From assembly GCA_037833965.1 (NCBI GenBank), contig AP031354.1, positions 15,354,001-15,418,000 of the forward strand: a stretch of 64,000 nucleotides of DNA, read 5' to 3'. Both the position numbers and the translations under genes were made by a program. Under the pieces are notes generated by a model that worked only from the letters and a program-made list of their open reading frames with translations, was not told where the DNA came from and searched no databases. Within the stretch, counting starts at the first letter, position 1; the number at the start of each line of letters is the position of its first letter. This DNA is from Marchantia polymorpha subsp. ruderalis. Taxonomy: Eukaryota > Streptophyta > Marchantiopsida > Marchantiales > Marchantiaceae. Shown one piece after another: positions 43,352 to 55,667 of this stretch.

Positions 43352-44269
43352 GATCTAAAAGAAGAGATTAAGAGTAACGTGAAACCTTAACACAAATAAT
43401 CGCATTTGAGTCTATTTTAATACTTTTGGAATATTTAAAAAATAGAAAGCGGTTTATTATCCTTCAAATTTTGCTTATTATTCCTCAACTCCTCCTTTGC
43501 TGACCACTTTGGTGTTGATTTTTGCTTTGAATTCACAACGAGTACTACGGTTGGGTTTATTGCGTTGGCGAGAAACTTCTTGGACAACCAGTTTGTTTTA
43601 GTGAAAATACACAAAATTGAATCCTTTAATAAATCCATCTTTTTTTGTTACCAAGCCTGCGTGTGACTTTAATCACAACGGCGTAGCCTTGACTCAACGT
43701 GCAAGCTTGCACTGCCGATGGCGCAGCGTTCAATGTTGAGTGGGACACCTCTGGCGATGAAGCGAGCGTGTTCATTTTGAAATGAGATACCTCTCATCAA
43801 TCATGAACCTCACTCTTAAGCAATTTAAATATTTTTTGCAAGATAAGGGATAATTAACATAAATTAAAAGATAACTAGCCGCTCCCAACAAACAATGTAC
43901 AACATTTAAATGTTTGAATTTATAACATCATCATGTCACTTCCTTCTTACTATAAGATATTCCAAAAAGTTTATTAGTTAGAATTCAAACTAGCATACAT
44001 CAAATTTGATAGCATAAAAGTTAATGATAAACAACCAAATATGTTAGAAAAAATTTGAGACTTTTTTTTGGGTTTTTAATAGAAAAATAGTAATTTAGAT
44101 ACGATTTAATATGCTATAAATTTGATGATTAGTCATATTAGTAGAAAAAGATCAAAATTTTAAAGTAAAAATTTAAAAACATAAAATTTTATATCATTTA
44201 GATGATTAATATTATTATATTAAATACAAGTAATATTATAAACCATATGATATAAGTAAGTCTTTAATA
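43352..44269. other. AT-rich intergenic, no gene recognised
   Basis: No ORF with recognisable content and no clear repeat ends. Composition is like the decayed element that follows. Confidence 0.5.
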
Positions 44270-44892
44270 GCATATCATGAGTAGTTTGAGGTAGAAAAAA
44301 TACTCAAGAAATATATTTTAGGTCATAAATATCCCAAAGTATAGTATTTGATTCAATGGAAAATCTATCCATCATATGTTGGGTAACAGCTATAAATTTA
44401 GCAAACGCACTTTTGATAGTTTAAGAGTTTGAATGTAGCTGCAACGAGTACATTACATCTTAAAGTATGTAGATTTGTAAATTTCTCTAGTTGTTGGAAC
44501 TAAAATAGAGGTTATTTAAGAATGATTAGAGTAGATAATATTGGAATATCTACAGTGTGACGTCAACCATCAATGTGCTAGTTAATGTGTTAGTTGAAAA
44601 TAACACATCATCAATCCCTGTGTTTCTTTAATAAGGATTGAATGTGCTAATTAGTGTGTTAGTTGTTAACGATACGTCATCAACTTGTCTACTCATTAGG
44701 TATGTATTCCATGTTACTTATCCACTACTAGTGGATTGAATGGTTGGGATGAGATCTAATCTCATTGTACTTGTTGGTAAGAGTTATATATTTAAAAAAG
44801 AACAACTATTGTTTGTATCTTTCATCTTCAAGTGAGCTTCTATCTAAATCCTAGAGTTGTACCCATTTTCTTGATGAAAAATCTACTATAAC
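44270..44892 (+). mobile_element. Highly decayed chromovirus 3' end: chromodomain and LTR
   Basis: Forward-strand relative of the element at 37348-43351. 44276-44430 aligns with its chromodomain end (GGTCATAAATATCCCAAAGT and GTATTTGATTCAATGGAAA are shared almost exactly). 44475-44890 aligns with the LTR, including GATCTAATCTCATTGTACTTG near 44754 and AAGTGAGCTTCTATCTAAA near 44830. Differences are dominated by C-to-T and G-to-A changes, for example at the former CACGTCAGC sites. The 5' portion is absent. Confidence 0.8.
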
Positions 44893-46964
44893 AATCTAAG
44901 TTATCTAACCTAATCATACTCAACTCAAATAAATCTATCAATTGTATCTTGTGTTTGTATATTGAATTGCAGCTCAAAAATATTTGCATCTTGTATTAGA
45001 AGCAAATCTGATTTCAGAATAATCAAATATATGCGTCGAGGACTAAAACAAAACTATCATAAGAAGCAATGAACTGTTATGAATAAATTCCTTAGTCCAA
45101 TCTACTTGACAACACTACATTTTTGGATCAAGAATGCAAATCTCAATCTAATATGTTATGTTTTAAAACAATTAAGAATTAATTGATAGTTACCGATTCA
45201 TCCGTACATCAATAAAGCAAGTAAGATGGTGAAATGTTACGTTTCAAAACGATTTTGAGGTAATTTACGGCTAGTTGATTTTGCAAAGATTAAGAGTGCG
45301 AGTTGCATTTTAAACAATTTTGCTTTACAAAGATTTGGATTTGATGAAGATTTGTAGTTTGTTTCGCATCAATTTAGGCAATAAAACGCTCCGCAATTTA
45401 GATAATTTAGATGGCCCCGCATACGATTTTCTAAATTACACATGTATAATTAACTAAACATAATCTATGCTTAGTTTGATGGGAAAACTTATCATTATTT
45501 TAACTTTGAACAACACAATCACATTGACGCAGATTGTTTAATTACATATATCTTGTGTTGATTTATTAATATCACATGCTATTTCTTGTAAATATAAATC
45601 TTCACCATCAATACTGGAAAATTACAATTGTCAATTCTATCAAAATTCACATGCTTGATATAATAAGATGTACAATTTGACTAATAACATCATTTTTAAG
45701 CTAAATATCAAGAATATTAAAATTTTTAATCTACTTAATAAAATTATCTTCATTATAAATATTAAATTTAATCCATACATAAAAACATCATTTTGGAACA
45801 GTTTTATTATTAAAATATTTATCTATCATGATCAGGATTTTTAAAATTAACATATTGGTTGAATTGATGCAATTTTTTTTAGAAGATTACTATGTTCTTT
45901 GCTTTCGCATCAAATCTATTTAAGACAAACTTTGTGTTTAAAACAAATTTCATATGATAGGTCAAGGAATCACATCACAAGTTCACCAAGTAGTACTTAT
46001 GAGAATAGTAATGCTAGAAAGTCAAAATATTGATACGCCAATTAAAAATAATTTCAGAGAAGCTTTTTTTTAAAATTTTTTATGTTTAGTTTCAAAACGT
46101 AAATCGTATTGTAAATCTATCATCTAATGAATTTTTCTAACTTTAAATTTTTGAATTTTGTAATTTAAAATTTAATAAAATCATAATATTTTTGAAATCA
46201 TAATTTATACATCGCAATCTATTTTCATTTTAGAAATTTCAATAAATAATATAAAAATAATTTAAAGAAATACAATAGAACTTAAATAAAAAATATATAA
46301 TAATTTCAAATGCAATCAATCTTTTGTGTTCGATTTCGTTGTTTTGAGGAAGCTTTAGAACGCTTTGATTATCAAAACAACAGAAATGTGCTCAGTGTGC
46401 AGATTTACTTCACCGAGGGGCTCGGCGCCTTTACGTCGTAAGTTTACGAGCTCGATGACAGGTCTACTCTGTCGGGACAGGACGCAAGTGCGTGCCGGAG
46501 ACCGAGCAAATTTCGTGCAGGGTTTAGGTTTTCGAAACAACCTCGTTGTCACGAACAGTTTCGGAATGCCTTTCGATTTGGATTGCTTTACATCATCTCG
46601 GTATGATCCACTCGCGTTAATTGTCGCTGCGTAAAATTTGTGTCACGTATATCTGAATGTCAATTTATGAACGTGCTCCCCTTTCATTTTCATTTCTTAC
46701 CGTTTGTTCTGCACATTGAAGAAATTATAAATTACCAATGTGCGTGGACCAATTTGTAGCAAAGATTATTTCCTCGTTCGTGACCGTATGGAATGAGTAA
46801 ATTCACCTTTTATCTAGTTCGCTATGTCCATGTTTGCAGTCCAAGATCTTAGTAAAATTCCTTTTTTCTGTTCCTCAGCTGCCGCGAAATACGGTTGTGC
46901 CCGGACCTGAACTGTGTTCATTGCAGTGAAAGCATATTGGTCAAGAATTTTGGTGGTTGAGGAC
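44893..46964. other. AT-rich intergenic, then DNMT2 upstream region
   Basis: 44893-46330 is very AT-rich with no ORF. From about 46360 the composition becomes gene-like, and this part probably holds the promoter and 5' UTR of DNMT2. Confidence 0.55.
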
Positions 46965-49900
46965 ATGGAGACCACAACTTTGAGAGTCTTGGAATTTTAC
47001 AGTGGCATTGGAGGCCTGGTGGGTGATTACTTTTCTGAATTTCATTCAGAATGTAGAGGTTGATTCAGCTGATCATCCATTAAGAGTCAGATGACTCGGA
47101 ATCACAAATTTATTGTCAAGAAAAATACTTCTGCCAATGATCTGAGTGTTTTGCAATAATGGAACCGTGCAGAGATATTCATTGGAAGATTCAGGTGTAA
47201 ATGCCGTCGTGGTAGAAGCCTTTGACATCAATGATGTTGGTAATGATGTTTACCAGCACAATTTCGGCCACAGACCAAATCAGGTATCCAGTATATGGTT
47301 GAACTTCATGTCATTATCGAGGTTTATCAAGTGAAAGTTTTCTTTATTGTAGTACTCATGGAAAGAATCTGTTCTCCTGTACCTTATCGCGTGGATTTGC
47401 TTATTTATTTCATCAGGGGAACATTCAAGGACTGAGTGTCAAGCAACTGGACAAATACAAGGCAGATGCATGGCTCCTTTCTCCTCCATGCCAGCCATAC
47501 ACACGTCAAGGTACTGAGGCTTATGTGAATTTACTCGTTGCTTATGCTTTTTACATGAGAACGTAGATAGACAAGTACAACTCAAGAAGCTCACTTTCTT
47601 CTCGGAGGAGAACGACAACTGGAACTGATTCGAGTCTGACATCGTCCGGTTCCTGATAGTAATTTCTGACAGTTTTTATCCAGCCCAATCGGTTGTTAAG
47701 AACATCTTATATGCTGTGTTAAAGGTTTCAGGTTTGCAAAAGGATGCTGATGACGCACGGGCTATTTCCTTCTTGAAGATGCTGGAGATGCTGCCACTTA
47801 TGATGTCACCTCCTTCTTATCTCCTTGTTGAGAATGTCGTCGGTTTTGAGGTCCGTCATCTAACTGTTTGGAGCTGGTTGTAACATGCATTAATTGTCTT
47901 TCATTCATTCTGGCTTGGCGGGCCCGGAGACAAATGGATCACAGAGCAAACTCTCTGATTTTTCGAGTTTTCCTTCTAAGCTTTTTGGCTTCTATGTTGC
48001 AGAATTCTGTAACACATAGCCGGTTACTAGCAGTGCTGAAAGAAGCAGAGTTCACGACTCAAGAATTTATTCTTACTCCTCTTCAGTTCGGAATTCCCTA
48101 CTCACGACCCCGATATTTCTGCCTGGTACTCAATGCTCCACCTCTTTCATTGTCCGCATGTTGAAACATTAAGAACATTTTTCTTCGTTATCATCATGTA
48201 GTTCTTGTCAAACTGTTTACCAATAGTTATTGTTTGCTCGTCACTGTCCCAAAATATATTATACTCGCTTTCTAATCTCAACCTCAAAAGTTGTAAATAC
48301 TGACTGCTCGAGCTTGACTGTATATGTAAACGGTTTTCTGCATACATCAAATTGTTTCCCGTGAATCCGATTATAGTGGAAGTAAAGTCTGACGCCTTTT
48401 GATGAGTTTTTGTTCTTTCAGGCCAAAAGGAATACTCTGCCGTTTCTAGATCCAACCTACAACGGACAGTTGTTGTGCGAACCTGGTCCACTTTTGCAAT
48501 GCCAGGGATACCAGCATAGTCCAGCGCTGAATGTGGAAAAAGGGAACAAGAGTGTGGAAAAAGGGAACAAGAGTGTGAGGCTGGCAGTACTAGAAGAAAA
48601 AAGTAATGCGCTATCGAACAGAAATGATGAACAGAAAGCCATGCGGAATGAACCTATCCTAGATCCGGCGGTCATATGCAGACCGGTTCGTGACTTTTTA
48701 GAAACAGTACCCTCAGCTTCTGAGGAGTCCCAAAGCAAATCGTCTGCCATAACAGAGGTAACGTTATCAGAGCAAGACTCGGGCAAGCGAGTTAGATTAG
48801 ATCCCGGGTGCCCTGCACAAATTAGGAGCCTTGAGATTGCAGAGCTTTTGACATCGGATGGCAGGGAAAACAGTGGGATCTGTAAGGAGGATCAGTTTCA
48901 CACATACAGGGTACCTACGAACGTTGTACAACGATGGATTGACGCTTACGGTACGTATTTCCGTATGTATTCAGTCTAGATATTCATAGCTACGAAGCTG
49001 GTGTAGCAGATCAAGTCAAGCGTCTCTTGGTTGATACTTGGAAATCTCTACTCATACACAGGGGAAATGCCGTCGCACTAGACATTCTTCACTTCAAATT
49101 CGTCTGTCTTGTTAAGTTCCTATATTTAACTCATCTTTTCCCAGTATCGAAATTCTTCAGTTTACCTCCGCATAGCCAGGGCGCATGTGTTTTCTGACAC
49201 GAATATAGTAACGGGTGCAGTGAAGAGAATGTTGATGCGTGTTAGCTTTTCATCTCGTCGTCAACCGTTCTCTTCCTTTCAGGGGCAAGTGATTAAGTTG
49301 GTACAATGAGTTCTTTTTACAGTCGATGTGTTTGCATACTTTTGAAGAGGACGTAAGTCGCTCAGTCCATTGGTTTTTGTTCAACTTTGTAGATATTGTC
49401 ACACCGGATTCAAGAAGATGCTGCTGCTTCACCAAAAGTTACACACGCTATGCTAAAGGAACTGGTTCTTTCCTTGCAATGACAGTAAGTATATGTAATA
49501 ATGTTATATTCCAGCAGTGACGTAGTATTCTGATATCTGTATTAGGTTAGCAGGCGACAGCAAAGATCTATTTTACTTATTTTGTGTTTCATTCCATTCG
49601 GCTGACTGAATAAGGACATTTTTGTGGAGCAAAGATAATCAAACAATCATACAGCAATCAGCATAGCATTATAAAACGGGTCCGAGTCACTTAAGATTCA
49701 TTCCTCGTAGGCTTCTCGGCGACCAACAGCGAGTGCGGTCATTTCTAAAAATTAAAATCCTTGGCAGGTCAATATAAAAGAAGGTACAGAAACTTCAGTG
49801 GCGAAACACATTGCGAACATGAGGGCCGAAGGCCAACCTTTGGATGTTTTAGATTTGCGATACTTCACACCGCGAGAGGTATGTGTTACGGATTAATATG

Positions 49901-50462
49901 TCATATGTTTGAGTTACATCAACATATACTAATTTGTAGCTGAGTCAGATGTAGCTTAGCTTCCCATGATGGGTCCTGCTCACCAGAGGAACATAACTGC
50001 CATTGATGGGAGGTACATTGTATTTTGCGATAACAATGTGTGGCCTCTGTTCACATTACCCATCTTTGTGACTCCAATTATTTCATGGCGTTGAGCAACT
50101 CAAACTATCTGTTCTTATCGTTTGATCCTTGGTCAATTCATGCAGGTGGCGAACCTTCATTCCTTTCCACAGAACTTCAGATTTCCAGTGCATGTGAAGC
50201 TCAAACAAAGGTATGTAGATGACAATGTACTCAGCCCTTGCATGACTTCTCTTTCTAGTTGAAGTTTTGGAATTGTTCTTAGATCTCTTTATGTAATGGT
50301 CTCGTGGGTTCTATGATGGTCGACTTGGCTCATGTACTCCTTTATGTATTACAATGTGGCAGATATGCTTTACTTGGGAACAGCCTCAGCGTAGCTGTCG
50401 TCAGTGGCCTCCTGAAGTATTTATTTTCTTCAGCAGCGAAAACTGAACGCACTGTATCATGA
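46965..50462 (+). CDS. DNMT2: DNMT2 / TRDMT1-type tRNA cytosine-5 methyltransferase
   Basis: Ten exons with GT-AG introns and matching phases: 46965-47018, 47173-47283, 47417-47510, 47732-47850, 48003-48125, 48422-48950, 49393-49484, 49768-49878, 50146-50210, 50363-50462. They predict 465 residues. Motif I is [10 protein letters not shown]. Motif [11 protein letters not shown] holds the catalytic Cys (about residue 80), motif VI is LVENVVGFE (about 120), and motif VIII is YSRPRYF. The DNMT2-specific [15 protein letters not shown] is in exon 7. LRYFTPRE and [13 protein letters not shown] close the fold. The family methylates C38 of tRNA-Asp using S-adenosylmethionine. Family members are about 380-400 residues; the excess comes from exon 6 (about 176 codons), which has a duplicated VEKGNKS heptapeptide. 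All core motifs look intact. Confidence 0.93.
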
Positions 50463-52674
50463 GTTGTTCCAAGCTTTGCTGCGATGCGTTGAAAGCATTC
50501 GAATGGGAGTGCCCTTGGATACACATCAATGACAATTTAATCGCTGCTGTTACTGTCTGAGCAAAGAAGTCCGTGGCTAATTTACAGCGGGGAAATGCAG
50601 CAGCCCACCTGCTTAAAATTTTTTGGAACTGTAGCAGCCAACTTGTTGATTATATCAGACAAGTAGTTTGGGGGATACATATGTATCACCGTCTGTGTGG
50701 GCAATGTAACAGATTTTTCTGGGACAGGTAAATTAAATTTTTTTACTCTCGGAAGGAGGTCAAGCGCCAGGATCTGTGCTAAACAATTCAGTCTAGTTTG
50801 ATGTGAACAGCTCGTGTGGTACTAACTCACCTACTGTCAGAGCACGTAACATATAGTGGACCAGAAGACTGCAATTTGACTCGGCAGGAATCTGACAACA
50901 TTTTGAGATGATTCAGTCTTGGAAGACTAAGCAGTGCTGATTCACACCTTGGTCTGCACGTAATTGGCAAAAAGACAAACGATTGACCTGTGTACAGTTC
51001 CAGCCTAACCAACATAGAGAAGAGTTCGAACATTGGCGTTCTCACCTGCACTGCTACATGTGACCCTCAGAAACTGCCGCGAGATTAACATGTTCCGTTA
51101 TCTGCTCTCCTTGGCACATCTGAGAGAGTCGTGTTCATTGGGAGGCCGCATAGTAGACGGGAACCGGTGGACTCACTTTTGACGCCTTTCAGTTTCAAAG
51201 ATGCGTCCGAGACATTCTCCCATGTAGACATCATCTTACGACAGATCGCTGGTACATTATTGTCAACAGTCGTAGATCATAAGATCTATAACTTGATATC
51301 GGCCCGGATAGAGGGATGTGATATCCTTGGAGCATTACAAAATTGTTATTCATCGCTACCGCACTTGCTCCACCGCTGGTCGTCCATGTCGTGTCCGTGC
51401 ACACGTCCCGATATTTCCCCTTCTACTTATCCACGTGCGTGTTCTCTACATATCGTTCACTTGACGTACGAAGCAACAAGTAATATAGCAAGGATCGGGT
51501 AGGCCTCGATATCATTAACTACTCAAAGACGTGCAGCGCCAATCGACGTCATCTGAGTTCGGGCATTCCGTTGCTCCAACTGCCTTCGCCGCTGCATCAT
51601 ACCCAGAAGGTTGAAATTTCGTGTCTGGTTTCTTAGCATGGGAAAAAGTAAAGCTCCGTAATCAAGTATATACAAAGATTCGTGGAGTTCTCTGCGTCGT
51701 CTCTATTGCATCAGCTTCATGTGCGTCGAACAGCAAAATGGTCATGTGCACGTGGATGGTAATCGAATGAAGTCGAGGACGAGCGGATCGCCCAGCGTCC
51801 GGGATTCCGACTGTCGGAGTCAAAAGAGGCGAGAATATATCGAGCTTATCACCGAAGCTTTCCAGTGATTACGGGAGCGGGTCGGTTTTCTCCCAGGCAC
51901 TGCAAGAGCGGTTGAGATAAGCTGTTGACCTCCATTGTTCTGCAACATGTTTGTCATGTCCGATTGTAAAACGCGGGCATGGCCCGGCATCGACGTTGCG
52001 TCACCTGCTAATATTACGGACGATGATATAACCAGCAGTGAATCACAAAACGTTCGCTCCGAGAAACCGCGCTCTGGGGAGTCTTGGATGAGGATGGCAG
52101 GGAAGAAAGAGAAGACTGACGGCCCGGCGGAGCTGATTCAATCTCTGCGCGGGGAGGGAATGCCTGCAGTGGGTGAGGCGATAGTTGCTTTCTTCAGTCA
52201 GCAAAAGCACGTAAAAAGACTCCCAGCACTCAAGGGTGATCATTTGAAGGGGTAGTCGACCTCGAAGCTTTCAAGAGTCCCTTTCTTTCTTCGTCAAACG
52301 ATGTACCAAACCGAGTTCAGAGAAGCTGGTATCCCGTGTCAAGTGCGTGACATCCACGTTAGGGAGTGGTTTAACGTAATCGCCGATCACACACATTTTT
52401 CAACGACCGGCCAAGATTGACTTCACCGTTTCTGACTGGTCGAGGGCCCAAACGCTGCGAAGGCAATGAAGAAAGATGAATCTGCGCAGGTACAAAGCGT
52501 CTGCGAGACACACTGGGAGAATTAATGCCATGTCAATTGTCAGCTCCACTTACGTACAGGTCCATGAATCCTCACGTGTCAGCACGCCGAGACGCTGAAA
52601 CTGAGGCGAACTCCATGATTCGCCCGTCGTAAATCAATGCTGCGATCGTCACCTCGCTCAGAAATCAAGTCCGA
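50463..52674. other. Intergenic, no gene recognised
   Basis: Includes the DNMT2 3' UTR. A 106-residue open frame at 51935-52255 (AELIQSLRGEGMPAVGEAIV near its end) has no recognised domain and is not proposed as a gene. The last few hundred bases before 52675 are probably promoter and 5' UTR of the next gene. Confidence 0.5.
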
Positions 52675-55667
52675 ATGAAGACGAGCGCCGCGGACGTGCA
52701 AGACGGGGACGAAATTCGAGCTCGGCGCATCAGCGACGACGCAAGCTTGGGAGCAACCAGCGTCGAAACCTCACTCACAGCAGGAATCCAACCCGAGAGA
52801 ATGGCGCTGCACGTCACAGCAGCGCCGTGGGGCGTAATCCTCCTCTTCCTGCTGGCACTGCTCTCATTCAGCTCGCGAGTGGAGTGGCCGCCGATCGCAC
52901 CCACAGAAGGGCAAGACCCATCGTCGTCGTCGCTGAATGCGCTCTCGGGGTCGGGATTGCGGAGCGCGGACGATCAAGACGCGCAGCGAGGCGAGAGCGC
53001 GTTCGATTTCGGGCGGCTATGGAGGTCGAGCGGGTCGAGCGAGCCCGAGCTCCGGAGCGCGCTGGGCGACCCGGGAATGCGGTCCGACAAGGTCAGGGTC
53101 GCGGCCGAGGCCTGGAACTTCTGCAACCGGGTCGGCATGCAGACGGACTCCGCCCTCAGCCCCCGCTGGGCCGACTGCGCCGACCTCTCACCGTCCCTTT
53201 CCACCTCCGGTAGGCGCCTCCGTCCGTCCGTCCGTCCGTCCGTTCGCCGCCGGTCTCAACTGTCAAAATCCGTTGCCCCCGTCCCGGTCCTCGTCCTCGT
53301 CTCCGTCTCCTTCTCATGGGCTTAACGTCCGCTAGTCGCCGGTCTCAGAGACCTTCGCCATCGCAGAAACGTGCGATTTCGCACCATCCCGCTGCGTGGG
53401 TGAGTGATCCTCGATCGATTCCCCGATGCGGGGTGGCCGTCGGCCGTGAGGTTGAGAATTGGATGGTTCGAGGACTCGGCGCAGTGGAATTTCCTGCGTT
53501 TGCTCAAACTGATGGATTTTGAGAAGTCTCTGGTGTCGGCGTCTCGAAGAATTTTGGTTCGAGCTAGATTTGTGACGGTACGGTAGTCGATTCATGAACC
53601 AGGCTGTGGTGGATGATATGTTTCAGGAGAGCTGGCCGTCGATGATCCAGCGTTGCGGGAGGTGCTGTACAAAGTTTCAGACTTCGACAATGAGCTGAAG
53701 ACCGGGGACTCATTTCCGCAGCACGAAGGAGAGGAGTTTCGGTCCGTCGACGACCCGGATCTGTACGCGGTCGAGAAGGAGAAGTACCTCGCGTCGCTGT
53801 GTGCCGTCAACCAGCCGGTACCATGGCACTTCTGGATGATTATGCTCAAAAATGGCAACTTCGATCTGAAGTCCAATCTTTGTCCCATAGCGGGCTCTTC
53901 GGCTTCCAATTATTCAGTCTCGGACGCACGAGCTCAATCTTACGTCAAGTCTCAGCCGGTGCGCCAGCTGCTGGAGAAGGAAGGTGGATTCCCTTGCTTT
54001 GGACCTGGCTGTATGAACCAACCTCTTCTCTATCACAACTGGTCACAACTGGAAATTAGAGGGGCCATGGATTCTGGTGACACGACAAAGAGTCGCAGTA
54101 GTCTAACCGGATCGTTTTATGGCACCTACGACCTGGATTCAGAAGACTCGATGGACAGTTCCTACTTCTCCGTCAGGTGGTATAAAAATGAGAGTCCTGG
54201 GAGTTGGACCTTTCACCATGTTTTGAGAGTTTCAGACAAGTACCCATGGCTGATGCTGTATCTGAGGGCCGATGCCACGAGAGGTGGATCTGGAGGATAT
54301 CCATGGGACACTCGGGGCATGATGCACACGGTATAAGTCCTGCAATCTCGGACATCCATCTCTATGGGGGGACCAGCTTCTGGAATTTGCGATCTTGCTG
54401 TTAAGCTGGATATCTCCCTGGGCCCATAAAATGTTTCTGATCTGTCAAAAGATGTCCCGTGAATCTACGTAATTGTGGACTTTTGAATGTCTTCCAGACC
54501 AGTTATTGGCGTTTCGGTGTTACTGTATTTCTTTGTGGAGTTTTTCCCTCTCTGGCTAAGGATGTCACCGTAAATGTCAGACTTTTCCGTCTCAGTGCCT
54601 GGCATTCAAATGTTCTGGATGTCCGGAATAGACAAGATTAGGCGAGAGAAACGAATCGTCCATTCGTTTGTGCAGTCATTGATTCACTGCTATTTATCCC
54701 GAACATAGAAACTTCGAATCTTCACGGTTTCTATGAACTAACTGACAGCTGCGCTCTTACATTTTAACAGGTTCCTAAATCACCGGATTTCAAGGTTGTA
54801 GTTAGTCTGGATGTGATCAGAGGAGGAGGTTCAAAAAGTCAATTTTATCTTCTGGACATTGGAGGATGCTGGAAGAACGATGGCAATCCGTGCAATGGAG
54901 ACCTTGCCACAGATGTGACTCGTTACAGTGAGATGATAATAAATCCAGACATTGACTCATGGTGTGCCCCCGACAGCATTGACCTTTGTCCTCCCTACCA
55001 TACCACCGCAGAGGGAGAGAAGATCCATCGCAACGACACTGCAAAGTTTCCCTACGATGCCTACCATCTGTACTGTGCACCATACAATGCACAGCATGCA
55101 GAAAAGCCTTTCAGGGTGTGCGATCGGTACAGCAATCCGCAAGCGCAGGAGCTTCAGCAGCTGCTTCCTCACGCTGAGTGGGCTGTACATGGCTATCCGG
55201 CCAAGAAAGGAGATGGATGGGTTGGAGACGCAAGAAAGTGGGAGCTCGACGCAGGAGTACTCTCCAGCAGATTGTATTTCTACCAGGTAGCTTCTAACTT
55301 GCGGTCCAGAATTTTCTAGCCTCTGCCTCCCGAAATCAAATCTGGCCCCTCGTCGAATTGTTGATCTACAAATTTCCCAGGATTTCGCGCAGTGAGTGCG
55401 TCAAGAAGCTCTTCCCAAGAGCTCCATGTGAGGGAACGGAGTACTTGTAATCGCTTCTTCTCCTTACCGCGACAATTTGGGCGTGAAGATTATATTCTGT
55501 GGCACATGCTAAGTTCTTCGTGTGATCTGCTGTAACAGGACCCTGGAACTCCAGCAGCCGTAAGAATGTGGCCGTCTGTAGATGTCGGTACCGAAGTCTA
55601 CGTAAGCACGACTTCCGAGACGGCTGAATGGACTGTGAGTGACTTCGACGTCCTGGTTCCAAAATGA
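52675..55667 (+). CDS. DUF7705-like plant membrane-anchored protein
   Basis: Four exons with consistent phases: 52675-53209, 53627-54330, 54771-55286, 55539-55667. They predict 627 residues from ATG 52675, or 585 from ATG 52801. A hydrophobic helix (PWGVILLFLLALLSFSS, residues 51-67 from the first ATG) is a signal anchor or signal peptide. The long region that follows is Cys- and Trp-rich: EAWNFCNRVGMQ, PVPWHFWMIML, FPCFGPGCMNQPLLYHN, then exon 3 QFYLLDIGGCWKNDGNPCNG and VTRYSEMIINPDIDSWC. This matches a plant family I recall as DUF7705; its function is unknown. The Cys pattern suggests an extracellular or luminal fold. Exon 1 is much more GC-rich than the rest. Confidence 0.75.
53219..53243 (+). 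repeat. (CCGT)n microsatellite in intron 1
   Basis: About six CCGT units directly after the exon 1 donor site of the DUF7705-like gene. Confidence 0.85.

Noticed and set aside
51935..52255. 106-codon open frame between DNMT2 and the DUF7705-like gene
   Set aside because: No recognisable domain, signal or neighbour support; length is within chance for this GC content.
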